This document shows positions 1 to 5,417 of a stretch of 13,705 bases of DNA, piece by piece (the first letter of the stretch is position 1; the number at the start of each line of letters is the position of its first letter). The translations under genes and the position numbers were made by a program. The stretch comes from DASPPF01 sp032906705 (lineage in GTDB: Archaea; Thermoproteota; Nitrososphaeria; Nitrososphaerales; Gagatemarchaeaceae), in contig JAJTZC010000034.1 in the NCBI GenBank assembly GCA_032906705.1, positions 1 through 13,705 on the forward strand, read 5' to 3'. A model generated the notes under the pieces. That model saw nothing but the letters and a program-made list of their open reading frames with translations. It did not search any database and had not been told where the DNA came from.

Positions 1-204
1 GCCGTCTGGAATCCGCCGCCTCCCTTCGTTAGCACAGCCGACCCTCTCTTCTTCAACGATACTGCCACGGACACCACGACTATTTCTCCACGGTATCTCG
101 CAGCTGGAGAGACCCTCCCAATTATGGTAATGGTTACGTATGCCAATGGAACGATTTCTAGCACAGCGACTTCCGCTCAGGTCGCATTTCTGTCGGCCCC
201 CTGA
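1..204 (+). CDS. C-terminal end of a probable secreted/surface protein (partial)
   Basis: An open frame enters from the left edge and ends at TGA 202-204, giving 67 residues. The residues are rich in Thr, Ser, Ala and Val, with potential N-glycosylation sequons such as NDT and NGT, and no cysteines. The last 35 residues alternate hydrophobic and polar residues (GETLPIMVMVTYANGT) in the way of strands of an extracellular beta-sandwich. Archaeal surface or pilin-like proteins often end like this, but I recognise no named domain and the signal peptide would lie outside the window. It converges with the FKBP gene, with a 34-base gap. The exported nature is inferred from composition only. Confidence 0.6.
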   Translation, partial: AVWNPPPPFVSTADPLFFNDTATDTTTISPRYLAAGETLPIMVMVTYANGTISSTATSAQVAFLSAP

Positions 205-238
205 CAACTTATCCGAGCACCCGAAGACTTGTAGAACT

Positions 239-571
239 CTAGGCTTTCTTGATGTTCGTGATAAGGAGCCTGAACTGCAATGTCTTGCCTGCCATCGGAT
301 GGCTGCCGGCCCTGCCGTAAGCCTTCTCGGGAGGGAGGGTGATCTCCTTGGCCTCGTTGACCTTCATTCCCGCCAGTGCTTCCTCGAAGCCGCTAATCAC
401 TTGGTGTGCACCTAGGACGACCTGAAGCGGCTTGTAGTCGCGGGCGGGACTGAAGAGTCCGGACTTGAGCGCCTCTGACTTCATACTCGTGTCGAAGACC
501 TTTCCGCCCGGGAACTTCCCAAGGTAGTGCACGGAGACGGTGTCCCCTTTCTGGGCGGTCACTTCGCTCAA
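239..571 (-). CDS. Short FKBP-type peptidyl-prolyl cis-trans isomerase lacking the IF insert
   Basis: This cytoplasmic prolyl isomerase (110 aa) catalyses cis-trans isomerisation of Xaa-Pro bonds. The FKBP core is clear: VHYLGKFPGGKVFDTS (residues 14-29), LGAHQVISGFEEALAGMKV (53-71) and LPPEKAYG (79-86), with F26, D27, V58, I59 and Y85 at expected active-site positions. The loop at about 30-50 is typical of archaeal FKBPs. The C-terminal HPMAGKTL (91-98) is the strand that in SlyD-type proteins follows the IF chaperone domain. Here it follows AYG after only about four residues, so the IF domain appears to be missing. The start is TTG at 571. No Shine-Dalgarno is visible, and a weak TATA-like GTTAAAG lies about 32 bases upstream. 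It is divergent from the phosphoribosyltransferase gene. Confidence 0.9.
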   Translation of the reverse strand: MSEVTAQKGDTVSVHYLGKFPGGKVFDTSMKSEALKSGLFSPARDYKPLQVVLGAHQVISGFEEALAGMKVNEAKEITLPPEKAYGRAGSHPMAGKTLQFRLLITNIKKA

Positions 572-734
572 GTGGGAATCCTGGACGCTCGGAACGCTAC
601 TTTAACGGTTGCGCTGTTCACGTGCAACTATTCGAGGCTTTTCGCCCATGCGGGGATGAGCCTATGCGTGGAGGAACGTCTACTAGGCTGTCATCGGAAG
701 AAATCCACATTCCTCCCGAGAGCCGAGCTCGGCA

Positions 735-743
735 GATTGATTA
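735..743 (+). promoter_or_regulatory. TATA-like box for the phosphoribosyltransferase gene
   Basis: GATTGATTA is AT-rich within a GC-rich region. Its centre lies 28 bases before ATG 767, the spacing expected if transcription starts at the start codon. This is the main reason for choosing ATG 767 over ATG 746. Confidence 0.5.
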
Positions 744-766
744 TCATGGTGGCCTTGGCTCCCATC

Positions 767-1402
767 ATGTTCCGCGACCGACGGCAGGCGGGTGAAGCCC
801 TCGCGGCTGCCCTGATGGACCTGAAAGGTGAGGATGTGATAGTCCTGGCGATACCGAGGGGAGGGGTCGTCGTAGGGGACGTCGTGGCGAGGGCTCTTGG
901 AGCACCTTTGGACGTCGTGGTGACGAAAAAAATCGGAGCACCAGGGCAGCCAGAATACGCTCTGGGGGCAGTAACCCAGGATGGGGAGGCCCTCGTTGAC
1001 GACGAGGCTGTGAGGATGCTCGGGGTTGACCGCGAGTACGTGGAGAAGGAAGCAAGCAGGCAGGCGATGGAGGTCCGGGATAGGATGCGCAGGTTCAGAG
1101 GAGATATGCCCCTTCCAACACTCAAGGGCAGGACGGTCGTGATTGTGGACGATGGCATAGCCACAGGGAGCACCATACTGGCGGCCGTAAGGTCGGTCAG
1201 GAGGCAGGCACCGAAGTCGGTCGTGGTGGCTGCGCCCGTGGGCCCAGTCGAGACGGTCGCAAGGATGTCTGGAGAAGCCGATAGGGTTGTATGTCTGGAG
1301 ACGCCCAAGCCTTTCTTCGCAATAGGCGAGTTCTATTCCGAGTTCGAACAGGTCGAGGACGACGAGGTGAAACGAATACTCTCTTCCTACAAGAGCAAGT
1401 AG
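767..1402 (+). CDS. Phosphoribosyltransferase, COG1926-like type I PRTase
   Basis: This is a type I phosphoribosyltransferase (211 aa) of the family related to predicted nucleobase or nucleoside-phosphate transferases. Its base substrate cannot be read from the sequence. The PRPP-binding signature VVIVDDGIATGST lies at residues 124-136. The family features AIPRGGVVVG (28-37) and KKIGAPGQPEYALGAV (54-69) are intact. The C-terminal part, with ETPKPFFAIGEFYSEFEQV, is typical of this group. I chose ATG 767 (MFRDRRQAG) because family members usually begin there and a TATA-like box lies 28 bases upstream. ATG 746 would add seven residues. The longer open frame back to 527 runs antisense through FKBP and is not credible. 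Nothing suggests an operon with the downstream toxin-antitoxin genes, which have their own promoter. Confidence 0.88.
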   Translation: MFRDRRQAGEALAAALMDLKGEDVIVLAIPRGGVVVGDVVARALGAPLDVVVTKKIGAPGQPEYALGAVTQDGEALVDDEAVRMLGVDREYVEKEASRQAMEVRDRMRRFRGDMPLPTLKGRTVVIVDDGIATGSTILAAVRSVRRQAPKSVVVAAPVGPVETVARMSGEADRVVCLETPKPFFAIGEFYSEFEQVEDDEVKRILSSYKSK

Positions 1403-1536
1403 ACGGATCCATCAGAGTCGATCACCCTTCACGGGCAAGCGAAGAATCGAAATGGGTTCATTGCGCCTCCGCTGGGAATCTCGTCCATCGCTGACGCAGG
1501 CTGTAGAATTGGGTTATTCGAGGGGGGCGTCTACGC

Positions 1537-1542
1537 TTATAA
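1537..1542 (+). promoter_or_regulatory. TATA box of the relBE-like operon
   Basis: TTATAA has its centre about 27 bases before ATG 1567 (24 before the adjacent TTG 1564), consistent with a leaderless bicistronic transcript. The rest of the gap 1403-1536 shows nothing I can assign. Confidence 0.6.
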
Positions 1543-1566
1543 CGCGCTTCCTTCATTGTTCTATTG

Positions 1567-1803
1567 ATGGCTAGGACCGAACAGATAGTGACAGACCGAA
1601 GGACGATGAAGGAGCTAGTCGGGTTCATGGAAGAAGCCCTGAGAGAGGGGCTGACCAAAGAGGAGATAACCAGTCAGATTGACCTCTTGCTAGACGAGGC
1701 TGCAAAGGGCCGTTTGGAGAAGAGCCTGAAAGAGCTCCGGACTGGGAAGGTAAGGCGTTTCAGGGACCCGCAGGCGCTTCTGAAGGCGCTTCATAATTCG
1801 TGA
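1567..1803 (+). CDS. RelB-like antitoxin
   Basis: This small, highly charged, mostly helical protein (78 aa) sits directly upstream of a RelE-like toxin, as antitoxins do. The N-terminal half (residues 10-50) is predicted to be helical and probably dimerises or binds the operator. The C-terminal half, SLKELRTGKVRRFRDPQALLKAL (in 53-75), follows the archaeal RelB pattern in which a basic strand and helix wrap around the toxin. The start could be TTG 1564 or ATG 1567. I prefer ATG. Both fit the TATA box. Its TGA ends 10 bases before the toxin start, so the two are co-transcribed. Such operons are usually repressed by the antitoxin or the complex. No operator repeat stands out here. Confidence 0.7.
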   Translation: MARTEQIVTDRRTMKELVGFMEEALREGLTKEEITSQIDLLLDEAAKGRLEKSLKELRTGKVRRFRDPQALLKALHNS

Positions 1804-1813
1804 CTGAAAGCCC

Positions 1814-2077
1814 TTGGCTTGGAAAGCCGAGGTCACGGGAAGCTTCCGTCGGAGCTACAAACGCCAGAGTTCTGAGGTGAGAGGGCGCGTTGACGAAGCC
1901 ATCTTCCAGCTCCTGAACAAAGACGACCCGACGGAGCTCGGGCTGAGAAAGGTCGGAAAGTGGAAGGGCGTCTATTCCTATGAAATCGGTAAGCAATTCA
2001 GGCTGTTGTACAGTGTCAGGTCTGAAGATATGGTTGTTGTATTCCTGGATGTTGGGACCCACGGCGTGTATAGATAG
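1814..2077 (+). CDS. RelE/ParE superfamily toxin
   Basis: The 87-residue protein has the RelE-fold pattern: an N-terminal strand and helices (FRRSYKRQSSEVRGRVDEAI, 11-30), LRKVGKWKGVYSYEIGKQFRLLYSV (44-68) containing the central sheet, and the terminal strand VVVFLDVGTHGVYR (74-87). Archaeal RelE toxins end in a similar G-T-H-(D/E)-x-V-Y-R. This one is a residue shorter (GTHGVYR). RelE toxins cleave ribosome-bound mRNA, whereas ParE relatives act on gyrase. The basic surface and the ending favour RelE. The only possible start near the beginning is TTG 1814, since an in-frame TGA lies at 1805-1807. Whether it is still an active toxin cannot be judged. Confidence 0.8.
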   Translation: MAWKAEVTGSFRRSYKRQSSEVRGRVDEAIFQLLNKDDPTELGLRKVGKWKGVYSYEIGKQFRLLYSVRSEDMVVVFLDVGTHGVYR

Positions 2078-2148
2078 CACGTGAAGTAAGCTTGCCGCAC
2101 GCGAGTGTTCATTGAACTGCGGTGAATCGGGCGTGGTTCTTCCAAGGC

Positions 2149-2154
2149 TTATAT
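2149..2154 (+). promoter_or_regulatory. Probable TATA box of the pyrEF transcript
   Basis: TTATAT lies in the 2078-2271 gap, predicting a transcript start near 2173-2180. That is about 95 bases before the pyrE start, so unlike its neighbours this transcript would carry a leader. No nearer TATA-like sequence is visible. Confidence 0.5.
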
Positions 2155-2235
2155 CTGAACCGTCTCTCACGAATGCGCGGGTTCAACTTCTTCTGAACAC
2201 TGGTTCCGCTGGACCCGAACGCATTGGTGATATCG

Positions 2236-2265
2236 TCCTTCTTGGCGCGCTTGATGCAGGGAGGA
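2236..2265 (+). promoter_or_regulatory. Hairpin in the pyrE leader that pairs with the ribosome binding site
   Basis: TCCTTCTTG (2236-2244) can pair with CAGGGAGGA (2257-2265): nine base pairs, two of them G-T, with a 12-base loop. The right arm contains the strong Shine-Dalgarno AGGGAGGA that precedes GTG 2272, so the fold would mask it. The pairing is seen directly. A regulatory role is inference. The leader also contains a short hairpin, GTTCA/TGAAC, and an ATG at 2173 opening a seven-codon frame (MRGFNFF) ending at 2196. Confidence 0.4.
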
Positions 2266-2271
2266 ATCTGA

Positions 2272-2898
2272 GTGCCTAGCCAGACGCCGAGCAAGAGCGC
2301 CCTTGCGAAGGCACTCTTGGAGATCGGGGCCCTGCGTTTCGGGAGGTTCACCCTCGCGAGCGGAAAGAAGACCACCTACTACCTCGATGTCAGAATCATC
2401 CCGAGCTTTCCCGATGTGTACTCGCTCGTAATCGATGCCTACCGAGCAGCAGCCAAGCGCGTGGGGGAATCAGCGTTTGACGTCGTTGCCGGAGTGGCCA
2501 CGGCTGGGGTGACGATGTCTTCGCCGTTAGCTTTCGTCATGAAGAAGCCGATGTTGTACGTGAGGAAGGAGGATAAGGGGCACGGTCTTGGAAAGCTCGT
2601 CGAGGGGACGGCCCGGCGCGGCTCGAAGGTCTTGGTCCTCGACGATGTCGCGACAACTGGAGGCAGCATCATATCTGCGGCCGAAGCCCTGAGGAGGGAA
2701 GGTTTTGTAGTCGAGAGGGCGCTGGTGCTGGTCGACCGCTTGGAAGGCGGGTCGGAGAACCTGCGCTCTGCGGGGGTGAAGCTTGCATCGGTCGCAGACG
2801 TCAAGGAACTCGCGGAAGAACTCTACAGGTCCAAGCTAGTGCGCCGTGAAGACTACGACGCAATCATGCGAGAGGCCGGGACCAAGCAAGGACAATGA
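2272..2898 (+). CDS. pyrE: Orotate phosphoribosyltransferase
   Basis: PyrE (208 aa) joins orotate to PRPP to form orotidine 5'-monophosphate, the fifth step of de novo pyrimidine synthesis in the cytoplasm. The substrate-binding stretch FTLASGKKTTYYLDVR (26-41), the flexible catalytic loop YVRKEDKGHGLGKLVEG (96-112) and the PRPP-binding motif VLVLDDVATTGGS (120-132) are all intact. Length is normal. The start is GTG 2272, supported by the Shine-Dalgarno AGGGAGGA seven bases upstream, which is unusually strong for this window. The pyrF gene starts 15 bases after its stop, so the two consecutive steps are co-expressed. Expression may be tuned by the leader hairpin described separately. Confidence 0.96.
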   Translation: MPSQTPSKSALAKALLEIGALRFGRFTLASGKKTTYYLDVRIIPSFPDVYSLVIDAYRAAAKRVGESAFDVVAGVATAGVTMSSPLAFVMKKPMLYVRKEDKGHGLGKLVEGTARRGSKVLVLDDVATTGGSIISAAEALRREGFVVERALVLVDRLEGGSENLRSAGVKLASVADVKELAEELYRSKLVRREDYDAIMREAGTKQGQ

Positions 2899-2913
2899 TG
2901 GGGTAAGGGAATC

Positions 2914-3642
2914 TTGAGAGATTTCAGGGGGCGGATTCTCCTCTCATCAAAGGAGAATAAGAGCAGGATTGTGCTGGCGCTGGATTTCTCTGACCCATAC
3001 GAGAGCCGCCTCGGGCGCGCTGAGAAAGTGCTCGCTCAGACAAAGAGGCATGTCGCCGCGGTCAAGGTCAACCACCACCTTCTTCTCCCTTACGGGTTGA
3101 GGGGCATCAGCAGCATTGTTGCGACTTGCAAAGACGCTGGGCTACCGCTGATAGCTGATCTCAAGATCAACGACATCGAGTCGACAAACCTGAACATAGT
3201 CGACTCGCTCCTATCTCATGGCTTCGATGCGGTTATTGCGAACCCGTTTGTCGGACGAGAGGAGGGCCTCGGCAAGGCGATAGAAAGGACTCACGACCTT
3301 GGCGGGGGAATCCTCTTGCTGGTATACATGAGTCATAGGGGTGCTAGGGAAGGGTATGCATTGCGCCTGAAGGGAGGGGAACCCCTCTACAGGGTCTTCG
3401 CAAGAAGGGCGAGGCTCTGGGGGGCGGACGGAGTCGTGGTGTCGGCGAAGTCAGAGCGGAAGATTAGGGAGACAAGGGAGATAGTGGGCAGGAATTGTTT
3501 GATATTCTCCCCGGGCGTCGGGGCGCAGGGAGGCCTTGCTTCGGACGCAACATCTGCGGGCGCAGATTTCCTGATTGTAGGGAGGTCTATCACAGACTCG
3601 ACCGACCCCGCGCGAACGGCCCTTGAACTGAACGTAGCATGA
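2914..3642 (+). CDS. pyrF: Orotidine 5'-phosphate decarboxylase
   Basis: PyrF (242 aa) decarboxylates OMP to UMP, the final step of the pathway and the one following PyrE. The catalytic Lys/Asp array is present: K51 in AVKVNHH, and D82, K84 and D87 in ADLKINDIESTN (81-92). D24 in LALDF also matches the family. The phosphate-binding elements are FSPGVGAQGG (198-207) and LIVGRS (220-225). The MSHRGA segment (139-144) replaces the commoner MSHPGA. The start is TTG 2914, preceded by a G-rich GGGGTAAGGG stretch that may serve for ribosome binding. It is the distal gene of the pyrEF pair and converges with the next gene across 47 bases. Confidence 0.95.
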   Translation: MRDFRGRILLSSKENKSRIVLALDFSDPYESRLGRAEKVLAQTKRHVAAVKVNHHLLLPYGLRGISSIVATCKDAGLPLIADLKINDIESTNLNIVDSLLSHGFDAVIANPFVGREEGLGKAIERTHDLGGGILLLVYMSHRGAREGYALRLKGGEPLYRVFARRARLWGADGVVVSAKSERKIRETREIVGRNCLIFSPGVGAQGGLASDATSAGADFLIVGRSITDSTDPARTALELNVA

Positions 3643-3689
3643 GCGTATAGCGTGTCCTTATCTCGCGACCTAGGAATCAAGTGGCAAGG

Positions 3690-4091
3690 CTAGCTGCGGG
3701 GACGACCGCGACGCTTCTTTCTGTAATACTCCCAGATTCTCGCCTGCATCGCCCTGACGTGCCGCTTCTCCTGAGGTGAGAGACTAGGGTCGCTTCTCCT
3801 CGCCGTGGTCCTCCGAAGGTGGGGAGGTAGGTCGTCGTCACAGAAGTACCCGCCTCCCGGGTAGCCTGTGTCCTTTCGGATTATGATCGCTGCGAAGCCT
3901 GGCGCTCCAGCGAAGTACTCGCGCTTGTCCACTTTCCCGATCATCATTGAGAGCCTTCTCCCCCGCGGCAGGCGAAATTCCCGCATCAGGGTGCCGTATG
4001 TGACGGTCCTTTCGTTTGCCGCTGCTCGGACAAGGACTCTCCTCATCCCATTCGCGGTCGAATCGTCTGAGTCATCTCGTGGCAATGGCAA
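3690..4091 (-). CDS. Uncharacterised protein with an MGMT/ATL-like winged-helix core
   Basis: I do not recognise this 133-residue protein with certainty. Residues 16-83 resemble the winged-helix DNA-binding half of alkylguanine-DNA alkyltransferase-like proteins: a helix, then ERTVTYGTLMREFRLP (27-42), a basic linker, and GFAAIIIRKDTGYPGGGYF (65-83), where MGMT and its relatives have their wing. No PCHR-type active-site cysteine is present. The single cysteine (C84) is misplaced, so alkyl transfer is unlikely. The tail (95-133) is strongly basic and probably helical, which suits nucleic-acid binding. The start is taken as TTG 4091. A weak TATA-like GTATTTCC about 27 bases upstream supports it. 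TTG 4085 and ATG 4046 are alternatives. Confidence 0.65.
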   Translation of the reverse strand: MPLPRDDSDDSTANGMRRVLVRAAANERTVTYGTLMREFRLPRGRRLSMMIGKVDKREYFAGAPGFAAIIIRKDTGYPGGGYFCDDDLPPHLRRTTARRSDPSLSPQEKRHVRAMQARIWEYYRKKRRGRPRS

Positions 4092-4157
4092 CCACAGTAG
4101 CTTGCAATGGTCCGGGAAATACGCTTGTTCGGATTCGGTGTTTGTGCTGGGCCGACC

Positions 4158-4664
4158 CTACTCCATCGAGCGGGCCACCTTGAACTGGTCGCCCACTATT
4201 GATCTCATGTTGAGAAGGCCCAAAGGCTTTCCTTTGTCGGTGACGAAGAGAGTCCTGATCTTGCTCTTCGCCATCAGTTTCATCGCTTCCGTGAGGGGAG
4301 TGTCGGCTGTGACCGAGATCATTGGCGAGGTCATGATCTTCCTGACCTGGACGCTCGAGGCTAGGATGTTGTCGGCGGCTATTCTGTTCAGAATGTCCCG
4401 CTCGGTTACGATTCCTTTGAGTTCGCCCTTCACGGAGATGAGTATGTTACCCACCCCCTTCTCGCGCATTGCCTGCGCCGCGTCGAGCACGCTCTTGTCT
4501 GCATCGATTGTGAGCGGGTCGGTCTTGACGAAGTTCCTGACGGTCACGACGCTGGGCTCGGCGTGCTCAAGCCAGAAGGTGAGCGAGTAATGACAGTTCG
4601 GACACTCGTCAGGGGCCTGTTCGCCCTCGAAGACGTAATGACACCGATAGCACTCCCACTTCAT
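4158..4664 (-). CDS. Zinc-ribbon protein with tandem CBS domains
   Basis: The 168-residue protein begins with a rubredoxin/rubrerythrin-like ribbon, CYRC (5-8) and CPNC (21-24), which should bind one zinc or iron. A linker leads to two CBS domains at about 46-95 and 109-158. TERDILNRI (87-95) and NMRSIV (152-157) are the usual adenosine-binding helix regions. CBS pairs bind ATP, AMP or other nucleotides, and stand-alone archaeal versions are thought to sense energy state. The effector here is unknown, as the ribbon-CBS layout lacks an enzyme domain. ATG 4664 is chosen because MKWECYRC is a natural start. TTG 4670 would add two residues. A TATA-like box lies 24-30 bases upstream. Confidence 0.85.
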   Translation of the reverse strand: MKWECYRCHYVFEGEQAPDECPNCHYSLTFWLEHAEPSVVTVRNFVKTDPLTIDADKSVLDAAQAMREKGVGNILISVKGELKGIVTERDILNRIAADNILASSVQVRKIMTSPMISVTADTPLTEAMKLMAKSKIRTLFVTDKGKPLGLLNMRSIVGDQFKVARSME

Positions 4665-4690
4665 GGGCAATGAGAAGCTGCCTCCCGTAG

Positions 4691-4698
4691 TATATTAA
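4691..4698 (-). promoter_or_regulatory. TATA box for the zinc ribbon-CBS gene
   Basis: On the minus strand TTAATATA is centred about 30 bases before ATG 4664 and 24 before TTG 4670. A GGGAGG at 4681-4686 lies too far upstream (16 bases) to be a good ribosome binding site for ATG 4664. Confidence 0.55.
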
Positions 4699-4710
4699 TC
4701 GTGAGGCACG

Positions 4711-5403
4711 TCAGGGTTTCCGTTTGACTCTGGCCGGAATTACGAGGTTGAGTTCCTTCTCCCTCCGACGGTAATCAGGAAGGGCTGAGGCCAGCCTGTC
4801 CCTGAAGGCCGGAGAATGGTCGTGCTCGGAGAGGTGTACGAGCTCGTGGTAGAGCACGTACTCCCTTACGCGTTCGGGCAGCGCGATGAGTTGCCAGCTG
4901 AATGATAGCCTACCGTCCCGCGTGCAGTACCCCCAATTCTTGATCTCACGAACGTCGGCTCGGCGGTACGCGACACCCAGTTTCCTCGCAATGGCTGGCA
5001 GCGTCCTCGTGACGTAGCCTGACGACTCCTTCAGGAACCACCTCCTGACCAGTTCCCTGACCCTGCTCCTGTCCGAGGCCGCCACCATGACTTCACCTGT
5101 GTCCGGCCGGGGCGTCAGTTCCTCCCTCCCGCCCGTCTGTTCGAAGACGATTCTCAGTGGCCTGCCGTCGAACATCACAGATTCGTCAGCGATCACGCGG
5201 GCGCTCCGCGATAGCTCCTCGAAATGCTTCAGGACCCAGACCTGCCGCTCTCTTATGACCGCCTCCGCGTCGAAGCCCTTCGAAGACGGGGCCATGACCT
5301 CGAGGACTGAGTCGTCCCTGAATCTGAGGTATGTGTATCGTCTCCCGCGGCCTCTCACGACAGAGTATTCGATTTTCCTGTTTCTGAGGGTGATTGTGGG
5401 CAA
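4711..5403 (-). CDS. YgjP/WSS-like M48-clan metallopeptidase
   Basis: The 230-residue protein belongs to the YgjP-like, UTP pyrophosphatase-associated metal-dependent hydrolase family (DUF45). The zinc site is explicit: HELVH (186-190) followed five residues later by H196 in LSEHDHSPAF, the HExxH-x5-H pattern of the family. The family's upstream signature is also visible in NWGYCTRDGRLSFSWQLIALP (156-176). The N-terminal half (1-110) is the usual strand-rich region. No signal peptide or membrane segment is seen, so it is probably cytoplasmic. Family substrates are poorly known. The start is TTG 5403, 14 bases after the pntB stop, with GGGG about eight bases upstream, so it is likely the last gene of the transhydrogenase operon. 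A link to redox metabolism is not established. Confidence 0.85.
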   Translation of the reverse strand: MPTITLRNRKIEYSVVRGRGRRYTYLRFRDDSVLEVMAPSSKGFDAEAVIRERQVWVLKHFEELSRSARVIADESVMFDGRPLRIVFEQTGGREELTPRPDTGEVMVAASDRSRVRELVRRWFLKESSGYVTRTLPAIARKLGVAYRRADVREIKNWGYCTRDGRLSFSWQLIALPERVREYVLYHELVHLSEHDHSPAFRDRLASALPDYRRREKELNLVIPARVKRKP

Positions 5404-5417
5404 GCGTCTACCCCGCG

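Noticed and set aside
527..766. N-terminal extension of the phosphoribosyltransferase back to 527
   Set aside because: It would overlap the FKBP gene on the opposite strand, is not family-like, and ignores the TATA box before ATG 767.
691..1308. Minus-strand frame of 205 codons opposite the phosphoribosyltransferase
   Set aside because: Shadow of a gene with an intact PRPP-binding motif; it has no recognisable domain of its own.
1403..1536. Possible RNA gene between the phosphoribosyltransferase and the toxin-antitoxin pair
   Set aside because: No cloverleaf, TPsiC-like motif or extended stem found by eye.
2178..2278. Continuous open frames across the pyrE leader (ARVQLLLNTGSAG ... in one frame)
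   Set aside because: No ATG, GTG or TTG start opens the longest of them, and the region reads better as a leader.
3868..4590. Long plus-strand frame (240 codons) crossing two minus-strand genes
   Set aside because: It is antisense to the winged-helix protein and the CBS protein. Both minus-strand frames show recognisable domains and promoters; this one shows none and a composition typical of reverse-strand shadows.
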